64,000 nucleotides of DNA from Streptomyces chartreusis (GTDB taxonomy: Bacteria; Actinomycetota; Actinomycetes; Streptomycetales; Streptomycetaceae), in NCBI RefSeq assembly GCF_008704715.1, contig NZ_CP023689.1, forward strand, positions 6,820,001-6,884,000, written 5' to 3'. A program made the position numbers and the translations under genes. The notes beneath the pieces were generated by a model. The model made no database searches, was not told the origin of the DNA, and saw only the letters and a list, made by a program, of their open reading frames with translations. This document shows positions 51,477 through 60,226 of the stretch, piece by piece (position 1 is the stretch's first letter; each line of letters starts with the position of its first letter).

Positions 51477-51521
51477 AAGGGGTGGTGTATCCCCTGGTCA
51501 CCCACGGGAACACCACCCCTT
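51477..51521 (-). terminator. Terminator after aceE
   Basis: AAGGGGTGGTG (51477-51487) pairs with CACCACCCCTT (51511-51521), 11 bp, and a weaker inner pairing lies in the 23-nt loop. It is located 17 nt beyond the aceE stop on the minus strand and before the promoter of the ion channel gene. Confidence 0.78.
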
Positions 51522-51537
51522 TGGCAGTTGACGGACG

Positions 51538-54285
51538 CTACGCGTCGCCTCCCGCGGCGCCCGGGTCCGCCGCCGACACATCGAGCAGCTGGTAGCGGTC
51601 GATCGCCTGCTTCAGCGCCGACCGGTCCACCTTGCCCTCCTTGGCCAGCTCGGTCAGCACCCCGACCACGATCGACTGGGCGTCGATGTGGAAGAAGCGG
51701 CGGGCCGCGCCACGGGTGTCCGCGAAGCCGAAGCCGTCCGCGCCCAGCGACTGGTAGGTGCCCGGCACCCAGCGCGCGATCTGGTCCGGCACCGACCGCA
51801 TCCAGTCGGAGACGGCCACGAACGGCCCCTCGGCCCCGCTCAGCTTCCGGGTCACGTACGGCACCCGCTGCTCCTCCTCGGGATGCAGCAGGTTGTGCTC
51901 CTCGCACGCCACGGCCTCGCGCCGCAGCTCGTTCCAGGACGTCGCCGACCAGACGTCGGCCTTGACGTTCCACTCCTCGGCGAGGATCTTCTGCGCCTCG
52001 ACCGCCCACGGGACGGCGACACCCGAGGCCATGATCTGCGCCGGGATCGACCCCGCGGTGCCCTCGCTCAGCCGGTGGACGCCCTTGAGGATGCCCTCGA
52101 CGTCGACGTTGTCCGGCTCGGCCGGGTGCTGGATGGGCTCGTTGTAGACGGTGAGGTAGTAGAAGACGTCCTCGCCGTGCGGGTGCTCGGCGTCGCCGCC
52201 GTACATCCGGCGCAGACCGTCCTTGACGATGTGCGCGATCTCGTACGAGTAGGCCGGGTCGTAGGCGACACAGCCCGGGTTCGTCGAGGCGAGCAGCTGG
52301 GAGTGGCCGTCCGCGTGCTGGAGGCCCTCACCGGTCAGGGTCGTACGGCCGGCGGTCGCGCCCAGTACGAAACCGCGCGCCAGCTGGTCCGACATCTGCC
52401 AGAACTGGTCGCCGGTGCGCTGGAAACCGAACATCGAGTAGAAGACGTACACCGGGATCAGCGGCTCGCCGTGCGTGGCGTACGCCGAGCCCGCCGCGAT
52501 CAGCGAGGCCGTGCAGCCGGCCTCCGAGATGCCGTCGTGCAGCATCTGGCCCTGCGGCGACTCCTTGTACGCGAGCAGCAGATCGCGGTCGACCGACTCG
52601 TACTGCTGGCCGAGCGGGTTGTAGATCTTCGCACTCGGGAAGAAGGAGTCCATGCCGAACGTGCGGTACTCGTCCGGCGCGATCAGTACGAACCGCTTGC
52701 CGAGCTCCTTGTCCCGCATGAGGTCCTTGAGGAGCCGGACGAAGGCCATGGTCGTCGCGATGGACTGGTGACCCGAGCCCTTCTTCACGGTCGCGTACGT
52801 CTTGTCGTCCGGCAGTGCCAGCGGCTGGGAGCGCACCACACGCGTCGGGACGTAACCGCCGAGCCCCTTGCGGCGGTCGTGCATGTACTGGATCTCCTCG
52901 GAGTCGCGCCCCGGGTGGTAGTACGGCGGCGGTCCGCTGTCCAGGTCCTTGTCGGCGATCGGCAGGTGCAGCCGGTCGCGGAAGCGCTTGAGGTCGTCGA
53001 CCGTCAGCTTCTTCATCTGGTGCGTGGCGTTGCGGCCCTCGAAGTTGGGACCGAGCGTCCAGCCCTTGATCGTCTTGGCGAGGATCACCGTCGGCTGGCC
53101 CTTGTGCGCCTTGGCCGCCGAGAACGCCGCGAAGATCTTCTTGTGGTCGTGACCGCCGCGGCCCAGGTGCAGGATCTGGTCGTCGGTCATGCCCTCGACC
53201 ATCGTGCGCAGCCGCTGGTCGTCGCCGAAGAAGTGGTCGCGGATGTACGCGCCCGTCTCGGTGGCGTACGTCTGGAACTGGCCGTCCGGCGTGGTGTTCA
53301 TGCGGTTGACCAGCAGGCCGTCGCGGTCCTGGGCGAGCAGCGGGTCCCAGGTGCGGTCCCAGATGAGCTTGATCACGTTCCAGCCGGCGCCGCGGAAGAT
53401 CGACTCCAGTTCCTGGATGACCTTGCCGTTGCCGCGCACCGGGCCGTCGAGGCGCTGGAGGTTGCAGTTCACCACGAAGGTCAGGTTGTCCAGGCCCTCA
53501 CGGGCGGCGATGGACAGCTGGCCGAGCGACTCCGGCTCGTCCATCTCGCCGTCGCCGAGGAACGCCCACACATGCGACTTGGAGGTGTCCGCGATGCCGC
53601 GCGCCTCCATGTAGCGGTTCATCCGCGCCTGGTAGATCGCGCCGATCGGGCCGAGGCCCATCGACACGGTCGGGAACTCCCAGAAGTCCGGCATCAGCCG
53701 CGGGTGCGGGTAGGAGGACAGGCCGTACGGCGCCTTCGACTTCTCCTGGCGGAACGCGTCCAGGTTCTGCTCGCTGAGGCGGTCCAGCAGGAACGCGCGC
53801 GCGTAGATGCCCGGGGAGGCGTGGCCCTGGAAGAAGACCTGGTCGCCGCCGTCGCCCTCGTCCTTGCCCCGGAAGAAGTGGTTGAAGCCCACGTCGTAGA
53901 GGGAGGCGGAGGAGGCGAAGGTGGCGATGTGGCCGCCGACGCCGATGCCGGGGCGCTGCGCCCTGGACACCATCACCGCGGCGTTCCACCGGGTGGCGTT
54001 GAGGATCTTGCGCTCGATCTCCTCGTTGCCCGGGAAGAACGGCTCGTCCCTGGTCGCGATCGTGTTGACGTAGTCCGTGCTGCGCATCTCGGGCACGGCC
54101 ACGCGCTTCTCACGCGCCCGCTCGATCAGCCGCAACATCAGATAGCGGGCCCGCTCCCGGCCGCGCTCGTCCACGGCGGCGTCGAGCGAATCGAGCCACT
54201 CCTGGGTTTCCTCGGGATCGAAGTCAGGAACCTGACTCGGAAGGCCGCCAATGATGATCGGGTTGCGATCTGATCCGGAAGCCAC
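51538..54285 (-). CDS. aceE: Pyruvate dehydrogenase E1 component, homodimeric
   Basis: 915 aa, the length of single-chain AceE. The thiamine diphosphate motif is GDGEMDEPESLGQLSIAARE followed by VNCN. Other AceE blocks are HASPGIYARAFLLDRL, FGMDSFFPSAKIYNPLGQQY and GEGLQHADGHSQLLASTNPG. It decarboxylates pyruvate and transfers the acetyl group to the E2 lipoyl domain, feeding acetyl-CoA to the TCA cycle and to fatty acid synthesis. GTG 54285 follows AAGGA. E2 and E3 are not in this window, as is common in actinomycetes. Confidence 0.95.
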   Translation of the reverse strand: MASGSDRNPIIIGGLPSQVPDFDPEETQEWLDSLDAAVDERGRERARYLMLRLIERAREKRVAVPEMRSTDYVNTIATRDEPFFPGNEEIERKILNATRWNAAVMVSRAQRPGIGVGGHIATFASSASLYDVGFNHFFRGKDEGDGGDQVFFQGHASPGIYARAFLLDRLSEQNLDAFRQEKSKAPYGLSSYPHPRLMPDFWEFPTVSMGLGPIGAIYQARMNRYMEARGIADTSKSHVWAFLGDGEMDEPESLGQLSIAAREGLDNLTFVVNCNLQRLDGPVRGNGKVIQELESIFRGAGWNVIKLIWDRTWDPLLAQDRDGLLVNRMNTTPDGQFQTYATETGAYIRDHFFGDDQRLRTMVEGMTDDQILHLGRGGHDHKKIFAAFSAAKAHKGQPTVILAKTIKGWTLGPNFEGRNATHQMKKLTVDDLKRFRDRLHLPIADKDLDSGPPPYYHPGRDSEEIQYMHDRRKGLGGYVPTRVVRSQPLALPDDKTYATVKKGSGHQSIATTMAFVRLLKDLMRDKELGKRFVLIAPDEYRTFGMDSFFPSAKIYNPLGQQYESVDRDLLLAYKESPQGQMLHDGISEAGCTASLIAAGSAYATHGEPLIPVYVFYSMFGFQRTGDQFWQMSDQLARGFVLGATAGRTTLTGEGLQHADGHSQLLASTNPGCVAYDPAYSYEIAHIVKDGLRRMYGGDAEHPHGEDVFYYLTVYNEPIQHPAEPDNVDVEGILKGVHRLSEGTAGSIPAQIMASGVAVPWAVEAQKILAEEWNVKADVWSATSWNELRREAVACEEHNLLHPEEEQRVPYVTRKLSGAEGPFVAVSDWMRSVPDQIARWVPGTYQSLGADGFGFADTRGAARRFFHIDAQSIVVGVLTELAKEGKVDRSALKQAIDRYQLLDVSAADPGAAGGDA

Positions 54286-54635
54286 GCTGTTCCTTACCTG
54301 TCAGAGGGCCGTATTTCTGGGTGTCTGCACCGCTCCCCATCGTGTACCTCGGGGCGCCAAACGTCATCTCTACTGTTAGGTAACCGGCGCTTCGTGAACG
54401 GTGGAGTACCCACGCATGGTTCCCAAACTCACAAAGGGGGCAGATTGGTGTGGTGCGCGTCACCTTGAGACCATGAGGGTGTGCCTGGAGTTGCGGTGAC
54501 ACGTTCAGGATCGTCACCGTTTCGGCGGTCTGAACGGCCGGGTACTTGCGCGATCCGTCCCGCCCGTGTGGACTACGGCCAATGCTTCGCGCACGCGCGT
54601 GGCTGAGTTATTCCCAAGACATGATCAGGAGGCAA
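54286..54635. other. 350-bp divergent promoter region between aceE and the DUF3052 gene
   Basis: No gene is seen. Leftward, TAGAGAT-like -10 material (complement near 54365-54375) could serve aceE with a long leader. Rightward, no convincing -35/-10 pair was identified. The region has lower GC than its neighbours in 54300-54450, as expected for a promoter. Short open frames lack codon bias. Confidence 0.45.
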
Positions 54636-55076
54636 CCCGTGAGCGCGACCGCGGACCACGCGGAGGAGCGGACGAGCCCTGCCGTCAGGCTGGGGTTCCA
54701 GCCCGAGCAGGTGGTCCAGGAGATCGGCTTCGACGACGACGTCGACCAGGAGCTCCGCGAGGCCATTGAGGAAGTCATCGGCAGCCAGCTGGTGGACGAG
54801 GAGTACGACGACGTCGCAGACGCCGTGGTGCTGTGGTTCCGCGACGAGGACGGCGACCTGACGGATGCGCTGGTGGACGCCACCACGTACATCGAAGAAG
54901 GTGGCTCGATCCTGCTCCTCACGCCCAAGACAGGCCGTGACGGCTACGTGGAGCCCAGCGACATCTCCGAAGCCGCGACCACGGCGGGACTGTCGGCGTC
55001 CAAGAGCGTCAGCGTCGGCAAGGACTGGAGCGGCAGCCGGCTGGTGACGCCCAAGGCCGCCAAGACCAAGAAGTAA
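54636..55076 (+). CDS. DUF3052 family protein
   Basis: 146 aa, acidic with a Lys-rich tail. Family pattern: AVRLGFQPEQVVQEIGFDDD, VDEEYDDVADAVVLWFRDED, GGSILLLTPKTGRDGYVEPS and SVGKDWSGSRLV. It is conserved in actinobacteria next to aceE. In mycobacteria a DUF3052 homologue has been linked to stress; the role here is unknown. GTG 54636 follows AGGAGG. Confidence 0.84.
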   Translation, partial: PVSATADHAEERTSPAVRLGFQPEQVVQEIGFDDDVDQELREAIEEVIGSQLVDEEYDDVADAVVLWFRDEDGDLTDALVDATTYIEEGGSILLLTPKTGRDGYVEPSDISEAATTAGLSASKSVSVGKDWSGSRLVTPKAAKTKK

Positions 55077-55087
55077 CCGGTGGCTGT

Positions 55088-55117
55088 GCCGGGTCGGGCC
55101 GAGGAGCCCGGCCCGGC
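55088..55117 (+). terminator. Hairpin after the DUF3052 gene
   Basis: GCCGGGTCGGG (55088-55098) pairs with CCCGGCCCGGC (55107-55117), 11 bp with one G-T wobble and an 8-nt loop, 12 nt after the stop. TAGGGT (55147-55152), a -10-like hexamer for the peroxiredoxin gene, follows, so the two genes are probably separate units. Confidence 0.6.
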
Positions 55118-55194
55118 CTCCTGCGCGACGCCCGGTGGCCGCTGCATAGGGTGGGTCCCACCCGAACAGCCCCACCGAAGGGACATCCACGACG

Positions 55195-55653
55195 ATGGCG
55201 ATCCAGGTCGGCGACAAGGCCCCCGACTTCGAGCTCAAGGACAACCACGGCGCCACCGTGAAGCTCTCCGACTTCCGTGGTTCCCAGAACGTCGTCCTGC
55301 TCTTCTACCCCTTCGCCTTCACCGGCGTGTGCACCGGCGAGCTGTGCGAGGTCCGCGACAACCTCCCGAGGTTCTCCGACCGCGACACCCAGGTGCTCGC
55401 CGTCTCCAACGACTCCATCCACACCCTGCGCGTCTTCGGCGAGCAGGAGGGCCTGGAATACCCGCTGCTCAGCGACTTCTGGCCGCACGGCGAGGTCAGC
55501 CGGGCCTACGGCGTCTTCGCGGAGGACAAGGGCTGCGCGGTGCGCGGCACCTTCGTGATCGACAAGGAGGGCGTCGTCCGCTGGACCGTCGTCAACGCCC
55601 TGCCGGACGCGCGCGACCTGAACGAGTACGTCGCGGCGCTCGACACCCTCTGA
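55195..55653 (+). CDS. Peroxiredoxin (AhpE-like)
   Basis: 152 aa, thioredoxin-fold peroxidase. The peroxidatic cysteine is C46 in the motif YPFAFTGVCTGELCEVRD (P-x-x-x-T-x-x-C), with C51 five residues on and a further Cys in DKGCAVRGTF. It reduces H2O2, peroxynitrite and organic peroxides. Length and the TGVCTGEL motif match the one-Cys AhpE group. It lies just ahead of the Ter genes, another stress locus. Confidence 0.9.
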   Translation: MAIQVGDKAPDFELKDNHGATVKLSDFRGSQNVVLLFYPFAFTGVCTGELCEVRDNLPRFSDRDTQVLAVSNDSIHTLRVFGEQEGLEYPLLSDFWPHGEVSRAYGVFAEDKGCAVRGTFVIDKEGVVRWTVVNALPDARDLNEYVAALDTL

Positions 55654-55791
55654 CCCCTCCCGTGACCGACACCTGTGATTCTTCGGCACCAAGCCATGCG
55701 AGCCACGGGAACCCGTCACTAGGATCGAGTCGTTGATCCGATATCAAACGCACGGCGGGGCTCCCCGCCCCTGGACACCAATGGAGGACTC

Positions 55792-56367
55792 GTGGGAGTC
55801 AGCCTCAGCAAGGGCGGCAACGTATCACTGAGCAAGGAGGCGCCCGGCCTGACCGCGGTCATCGTCGGTCTGGGGTGGGACGTGCGCACCACGACGGGCA
55901 CGGACTTCGACCTCGACGCCAGCGCGCTGCTGCTGAACAACACGGGCAAGGTCGGCAGCGATGCCAACTTCGTGTTCTTCAACAACCTCAAGAGCTCCGA
56001 CGGCTCGGTCGAGCACACCGGCGACAACCTCACCGGTGAGGGCGAGGGCGACGACGAGCAGATCAAGGTCAACCTCGCGGGCGTCCCGGCCGACATCGAG
56101 AAGATCGTCTTCCCGGTCTCGATCTACGACGCCGAGAACCGTCAGCAGTCCTTCGGCCAGGTGCGCAACGCGTTCATCCGCGTCGTGAACCAGGCCGGCG
56201 GCGCCGAGATCGCTCGCTACGACCTCAGCGAGGACGCGTCCACCGAGACCGCCATGGTCTTCGGCGAGCTGTACCGCCACGGTGCGGAGTGGAAGTTCCG
56301 CGCCATCGGCCAGGGCTACGCGTCGGGCCTGCGCGGCATCGCGCAGGACTTCGGTGTGAACGTCTGA
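55792..56367 (+). CDS. TerD family protein (first copy)
   Basis: 191 aa, the standard TerD length. It starts MGVSLSKGGNVSLSKEAPGL. Calcium-binding acidic loops are visible at DFDLDASALLL and HTGDNLTGEGEGDDEQIKV, and ends with the invariant FRAIGQGYASGLRGIAQDFGVNV. TerD proteins are cytoplasmic or membrane-peripheral Ca2+ binders of the tellurite and stress system; TerD copies of S. coelicolor affect development. GTG 55792 follows GGAGGACTC. It is followed by a paralogue after 140 nt and two hairpins. Confidence 0.92.
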   Translation: MGVSLSKGGNVSLSKEAPGLTAVIVGLGWDVRTTTGTDFDLDASALLLNNTGKVGSDANFVFFNNLKSSDGSVEHTGDNLTGEGEGDDEQIKVNLAGVPADIEKIVFPVSIYDAENRQQSFGQVRNAFIRVVNQAGGAEIARYDLSEDASTETAMVFGELYRHGAEWKFRAIGQGYASGLRGIAQDFGVNV

Positions 56368-56387
56368 GTTCGGCATCCGAGATGTGA

Positions 56388-56442
56388 TCGCCCGGAACAC
56401 CACCGGGCGAGTCAGGCGCCGTACCGTTCGGGTGCGGCGCCT
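56388..56442 (+). terminator. Two tandem hairpins between the terD paralogues
   Basis: First: TCGCCCGG (56388-56395)/CCGGGCGA (56403-56410). Second: AGGCGCCGTACC (56414-56425)/GGTGCGGCGCCT (56431-56442), one G-T pair. They follow the first terD stop and precede the ribosome site of the second by about 50 nt, so they may limit read-through and set the ratio of the two proteins. Confidence 0.65.
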
Positions 56443-56507
56443 GGGGGTGCCCCCTTCGGGGTAGTGCAGGACAACCAAAGAAGCATCACGCGGGGAGGAC
56501 CAGCATC

Positions 56508-57083
56508 ATGGGCGTCACGCTCGCCAAGGGAGGAAATGTCTCCCTGTCCAAGGCCGCACCCAACCTCACTCAGGTGATGGTCGGGCTCGGCTGGGACGCG
56601 CGCTCCACCACCGGAGCCCCCTTCGACCTCGACGCCAGCGCGCTGGTGTGCAGCGGCGGTCGGGTACTGGGCGATGAGTGGTTCGTCTTCTACAACCAGC
56701 TCAAGAGCCCGGACGGCTCGGTGGAGCACACCGGCGACAACCTCACCGGCGAGGGCGACGGCGACGACGAGTCGATCCTGATCGACCTGTCCAAGGTGCC
56801 GGCCCACTGCGACAAGATCGTCTTCCCGGTCTCGATCCACATGGCCGACGAGCGCGGCCAGACCTTCGGCCAGGTCAGCAACGCCTTCATCCGGGTCGTG
56901 AACCAGGCCGACGGCCAGGAACTCGCCCGCTACGACCTCAGCGAGGACGCCTCCACCGAGACCGCCATGATCTTCGGCGAGGTCTACCGCTACCAGGGCG
57001 AGTGGAAGTTCCGGGCGGTGGGACAGGGGTACGCGTCCGGACTCCGGGGCATCGCACTCGACTTCGGGGTCAACGTCTCATAA
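56508..57083 (+). CDS. TerD family protein (second copy)
   Basis: 191 aa, about 70 percent identical to the first copy by eye. Ca2+-binding loops are in PFDLDASALV and HTGDNLTGEGDGDDESILIDL. It differs in having two cysteines (LVCSGGRV, PAHCDKIV) that the first copy lacks. The C-terminus is FRAVGQGYASGLRGIALDFGVN. ATG 56508 follows GGGAGGACC. The tandem pair probably arose by duplication. Confidence 0.92.
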   Translation: MGVTLAKGGNVSLSKAAPNLTQVMVGLGWDARSTTGAPFDLDASALVCSGGRVLGDEWFVFYNQLKSPDGSVEHTGDNLTGEGDGDDESILIDLSKVPAHCDKIVFPVSIHMADERGQTFGQVSNAFIRVVNQADGQELARYDLSEDASTETAMIFGEVYRYQGEWKFRAVGQGYASGLRGIALDFGVNVS

Positions 57084-57100
57084 CGCGATATGAGCAAAAG

Positions 57101-57121
57101 CCGGGCCCCGGTGGGGTCCGG
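57101..57121 (+). terminator. Terminator after the second terD gene
   Basis: CCGGGCCCC (57101-57109) and GGGGTCCGG (57113-57121) form a 9-bp stem with one wobble and a 3-nt loop, 17 nt after the stop codon. The next gene has its own -10-like TAGGAT (57194-57199). Confidence 0.7.
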
Positions 57122-57209
57122 AGGGCGGCCGACTAGACTTCGGGTTCAAAGTCTTCGTAAAGCCGAGTGCGGCGCGCGGGAGCCCCGTACACATAGGATT
57201 GGGTAGCCA

Positions 57210-58358
57210 GTGGTTCTGAAAACCTTCGGCTGGTCGTTCGCGGTCACCGCGCTCGGCCTGGTTGCGGCGGTCCTCTTCGGGGGGTGGAGCGCCCTCGGCA
57301 TCGTGGCGATCCTCTCCGTCCTCGAGATCTCGCTGTCGTTCGACAACGCGGTGGTCAACGCCGGGATCCTGAAGAAGATGAATGCCTTCTGGCAGAAGAT
57401 CTTCCTCACCATCGGCATCCTGATCGCCGTGTTCGGCATGCGACTGGTCTTCCCCGTCGTCATCGTCGCGGTCACCGCGTCGCTGAACCCGATCGAGGCG
57501 GTCGACCTCGCGCTCAGCGACAAGGACCAGTACCAGCAGCTGGTGACGGACGCCCACCCGGCGATCGCCGCGTTCGGTGGCATGTTCCTGCTGATGATCT
57601 TCCTGGACTTCATCTTCGAGGACCGGGACATCAAGTGGCTGAGCTGGCTGGAGCGCCCGCTGGCCAAGCTCGGCAAGGTCGACATGCTGTCGGTCTGCAT
57701 CGCCCTGATCGTCCTGCTGATCTCGGCCCTCACCTTCGCGGCCAACGCCCACCAGCACGGCGGCGCGCACGTCGACAAGGCCGAGACGGTGCTGCTCTCC
57801 GGCATCGGCGGTCTGATCACGTACCTGATCGTGGGCGGTCTCTCCGGCTACTTCGAGGACAAGCTCGAAGAGGAGGAGGAACGCGAGCACGAGGCGGAGG
57901 AAGAGGCCGAGCGCACCGGAAAGCCCCGCTCCGCGGTCGCCCTGGCCGGCAAGGCCGCCTTCTTCATGTTCCTCTACCTCGAGGTCCTGGACGCCTCCTT
58001 CTCCTTCGACGGTGTGATCGGCGCCTTCGCCATCACCAACGACATCGTCCTCATGGCGCTGGGCCTCGGTATCGGCGCGATGTACGTCCGGTCGCTGACC
58101 GTGTACCTGGTGCGCCAGGGCACCCTCGACGACTACGTCTACCTGGAGCACGGCGCGCACTACGCGATCGGCGCGCTCGCCGCGATCCTGCTGGTCACCA
58201 TCCAGTACGAGATCAACGAGTTCATCACCGGCTCGGTCGGCGTGATCCTGATCGCCTGGTCCTTCTGGTCCTCGGTGCGCCGCAACCGCGCGCTGGCGGC
58301 GGCGGAGGGAAAAGCGGAGGCCTCGGACGAGAAGACTGAGGTGTCGTCCGGGGTGTGA
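57210..58358 (+). CDS. DUF475/TerC-like integral membrane protein
   Basis: 382 aa with about nine membrane helices. The two TerC-type signatures are EISLSFDNAVVN (E39, D45, N46) and EVLDASFSFDGVIGA, acidic residues inside helices that suggest metal ion transport or binding. A strongly acidic cytoplasmic loop (DKLEEEEEREHEAEEEAER) lies between them. TerC proteins work with TerD in membrane-linked stress complexes and in metallating secreted enzymes. GTG 57210 is used; TAGGAT ends 10 nt upstream. A perfect terminator follows. Confidence 0.9.
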   Translation: MVLKTFGWSFAVTALGLVAAVLFGGWSALGIVAILSVLEISLSFDNAVVNAGILKKMNAFWQKIFLTIGILIAVFGMRLVFPVVIVAVTASLNPIEAVDLALSDKDQYQQLVTDAHPAIAAFGGMFLLMIFLDFIFEDRDIKWLSWLERPLAKLGKVDMLSVCIALIVLLISALTFAANAHQHGGAHVDKAETVLLSGIGGLITYLIVGGLSGYFEDKLEEEEEREHEAEEEAERTGKPRSAVALAGKAAFFMFLYLEVLDASFSFDGVIGAFAITNDIVLMALGLGIGAMYVRSLTVYLVRQGTLDDYVYLEHGAHYAIGALAAILLVTIQYEINEFITGSVGVILIAWSFWSSVRRNRALAAAEGKAEASDEKTEVSSGV

Positions 58359-58383
58359 CACCCCCGCGGTTGAGGAACGCTCT

Positions 58384-58417
58384 CGACGGGGCGGCCGGAC
58401 GTCCGGCCGCCCCGTCG
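58384..58417 (+). terminator. Perfect 34-bp palindromic terminator
   Basis: The 17-mer CGACGGGGCGGCCGGAC (58384-58400) is followed without gap by its exact complement (58401-58417), then by GTATTTCC. It ends the DUF475 transcript 25 nt after its stop. Confidence 0.88.
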
Positions 58418-58460
58418 GTATTTCCAGTGGACGCGGGGCTTAGTGGGACGTGGGGGCGGA

Positions 58461-59198
58461 ATGGGCTTCTTGGACGGGCTCTGGCGTGGCCGGGCGGCCG
58501 AGTTCGACTCGGGCAGCGCGTCGTCGAACTCGATCGAACTGACGAAACGGCACGACAGGGTCTCGCTCACCAAGCAGGGCGCCGCGACCGGGCACCTGCG
58601 GATCAACCTGACCTGGCGGATGCGGACGTCCGACATCGGGGGCTCGCAGCGGGAGAGCCTGCTGCGGCACCCCTTCAAGGCGCTCAGGCCGCCGGAGGTG
58701 CTCGGGCACAGCCAGAGCATGGTCAACGTCGACCTGGACCTCGGGGCGCTGTACGAGCTGACCGACGGCACGAAGGGCGTCGTCCAGCCCCTGGGCGGCT
58801 TCCTCGGGGACGTCAACTCGCCGCCGTACGTGAAACTCAGCGGGGACGACCGGTTCGGGTCGGCGTCCGGCGAGACGATATACGTCAACCTCGATCACCG
58901 CGAGAACATCAAGCGGCTGCTGGTCTTCGTGTACATCTACGACCAGACGCCGGCCTTCGACCGCACGCACGCGATCGTCACGCTCTACCCGAGCAACGGG
59001 CCCCGGATCGAGATCGGCCTGGACGAGCGGCACCCGCAGGCCCGGTCCTGCGCGGTGGTGATGATCGAGAACGTCAAGGACGAGATCTGGGTCCGGCGCG
59101 AGGTGAAGTTCGTCTACGGGTTCCAGGCGGAGCTGGACCGGTTGTTCGGGTGGGGACTGCAGTGGGGGCGCGGCTACAAGACCAAGGCGGAGAAGTAG
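58461..59198 (+). CDS. TerA-like tellurium resistance protein
   Basis: 245 aa. It begins MGFLDGLWRGRAAEFDSGSA and has VSLTKQGAATGHLRINLTWRM, then the TerD-superfamily core VNVDLDLGALYELTDGTKGV, DDRFGSASGETIYVNLDHRE and LLVFVYIYDQTPAFDRTHAI. These mark the TerA branch, which carries divergent TerD-like domains. ATG 58461 follows GGGGGCGGA; GTG 58443 is an alternative. It stands between the DUF475 gene and the convergent third TerD gene and so belongs to the same system. Confidence 0.83.
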   Translation: MGFLDGLWRGRAAEFDSGSASSNSIELTKRHDRVSLTKQGAATGHLRINLTWRMRTSDIGGSQRESLLRHPFKALRPPEVLGHSQSMVNVDLDLGALYELTDGTKGVVQPLGGFLGDVNSPPYVKLSGDDRFGSASGETIYVNLDHRENIKRLLVFVYIYDQTPAFDRTHAIVTLYPSNGPRIEIGLDERHPQARSCAVVMIENVKDEIWVRREVKFVYGFQAELDRLFGWGLQWGRGYKTKAEK

Positions 59199-59211
59199 CC
59201 GCCCGGGCGGA

Positions 59212-59231
59212 GGCGCCCCTGAAGGGGCGCT
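59212..59231. terminator. Bidirectional terminator between convergent Ter genes
   Basis: GGCGCCCCT (59212-59220) and AGGGGCGCT (59223-59231) form a compact hairpin around GA, between the TerA-like stop (59198) and the third TerD stop (59236). Confidence 0.72.
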
Positions 59232-59235
59232 CCCG

Positions 59236-60039
59236 TCATCGACCGATGAATTGCGGGCCCTGCGGCGGCAGGCGGAAGTCCGGGGCCGCCACCGTGGTCA
59301 CCGGGGGCGGGTAGCCGTAGCCGGACTGGGCCATCGCCGGCTGGCTGGTCGGCTGGGGGTAGCCGTACGCCGGCTGGGTCGGCGGGGGCTGCTGCGGGTA
59401 GCCGTAGGCCGGCTGCGGCGGGACCGTGGTCGTGGGCTGCTCGGGCGGCAGCGGCTGGGAGATCTCGGGTGTCTGCGAGTGGTCGTCCAGGGTCTCCGAC
59501 TCGTCCACCGAGATGCCGAAGTCCGTGGCCAGGCCCTTGAGGCCGTCCGAATAGCCCTCGCCGAGCGCGCGGAACTTCCAGCCGTCGCCGCGGCGGTACA
59601 GCTCCCCGCAGATCAGGGCCGTCTCCTGGCCCGTCTCCGGCTTGATGTCGAAGTACGCCAGCGGATCACCCTCGGCGGCCGCCGCGTCGTACAGCAGGAT
59701 GCGCAGGTCCCGTACGCGGTCGAAGGCGACGCCGTCCGCCGATGCGACCACCAGAATCTGACCGACGCCGGACTCGACACCGGCGAGATCTGTCTGGATC
59801 GTGTCGGTGAGGCCATCGGCGAGTCGCTTCTTGCCGAGCCGCCAGACCTGCCCGGAGGGGTGCCGGGGCTGGTTGTAGAAGACGAAGTCCTCGTCGGAGC
59901 GCACACGACCGTCGGGGCCGAGGAGCAGAGCCGAGGCGTCGACATCCGGAACCCCCTGCCCGGGCGTCCAGCGCAGCACGGCGCGTACCGTCGTGGCTTC
60001 GAGCGGGACGTTCGACCCCTTCAACATCGCGTGCGTCAT
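59236..60039 (-). CDS. TerD-domain protein with Pro/Gln/Tyr-rich tail
   Basis: 267 aa. Residues 1-180 are a TerD domain: PDVDASALLLGPDGRVRSDE, FVFYNQPRHPSG, ETALICGELYRRGDGWKFRA, GYSDGLKGLATDFGISVDE. The acidic Ca2+ loops are less complete than in the tandem copies. The last 80 residues hold repeated P-x-P-A-Y-G-Y-P-Q (three or four times) and end in PPQGPQFIGR, a flexible tail that may bind partners. It is transcribed away from the biosynthetic genes; ATG 60039 follows AGGATGAC. Confidence 0.88.
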   Translation of the reverse strand: MTHAMLKGSNVPLEATTVRAVLRWTPGQGVPDVDASALLLGPDGRVRSDEDFVFYNQPRHPSGQVWRLGKKRLADGLTDTIQTDLAGVESGVGQILVVASADGVAFDRVRDLRILLYDAAAAEGDPLAYFDIKPETGQETALICGELYRRGDGWKFRALGEGYSDGLKGLATDFGISVDESETLDDHSQTPEISQPLPPEQPTTTVPPQPAYGYPQQPPPTQPAYGYPQPTSQPAMAQSGYGYPPPVTTVAAPDFRLPPQGPQFIGR

Positions 60040-60179
60040 GCCGTCATCCTGCCTTCTCCGTCCTGGTCACGACAACGCGGGGGTACACACGGCGTGCGCG
60101 GTCGTGTTTGTCCGCGTTACCAGAAATTCATGCCCGTCGGGAACCCCTGACATGGGTATCTACGTACTATTACCGGCCA

Positions 60180-60198
60180 CCTGTGAACCGGTCACAGG
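60180..60198. promoter_or_regulatory. Palindrome upstream of the citrate-lyase-like gene
   Basis: CCTGTGA-ACCGG-TCACAGG is a perfect 7-bp inverted repeat, 29 bp before the start at 60227, in the 187-bp region divergent from the third TerD gene. Its position fits an operator near -10/-35 for the rightward biosynthetic operon. Confidence 0.5.
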
Positions 60199-60226
60199 GG
60201 TCACTCAGTCTCCACGGGGGAGTTCT

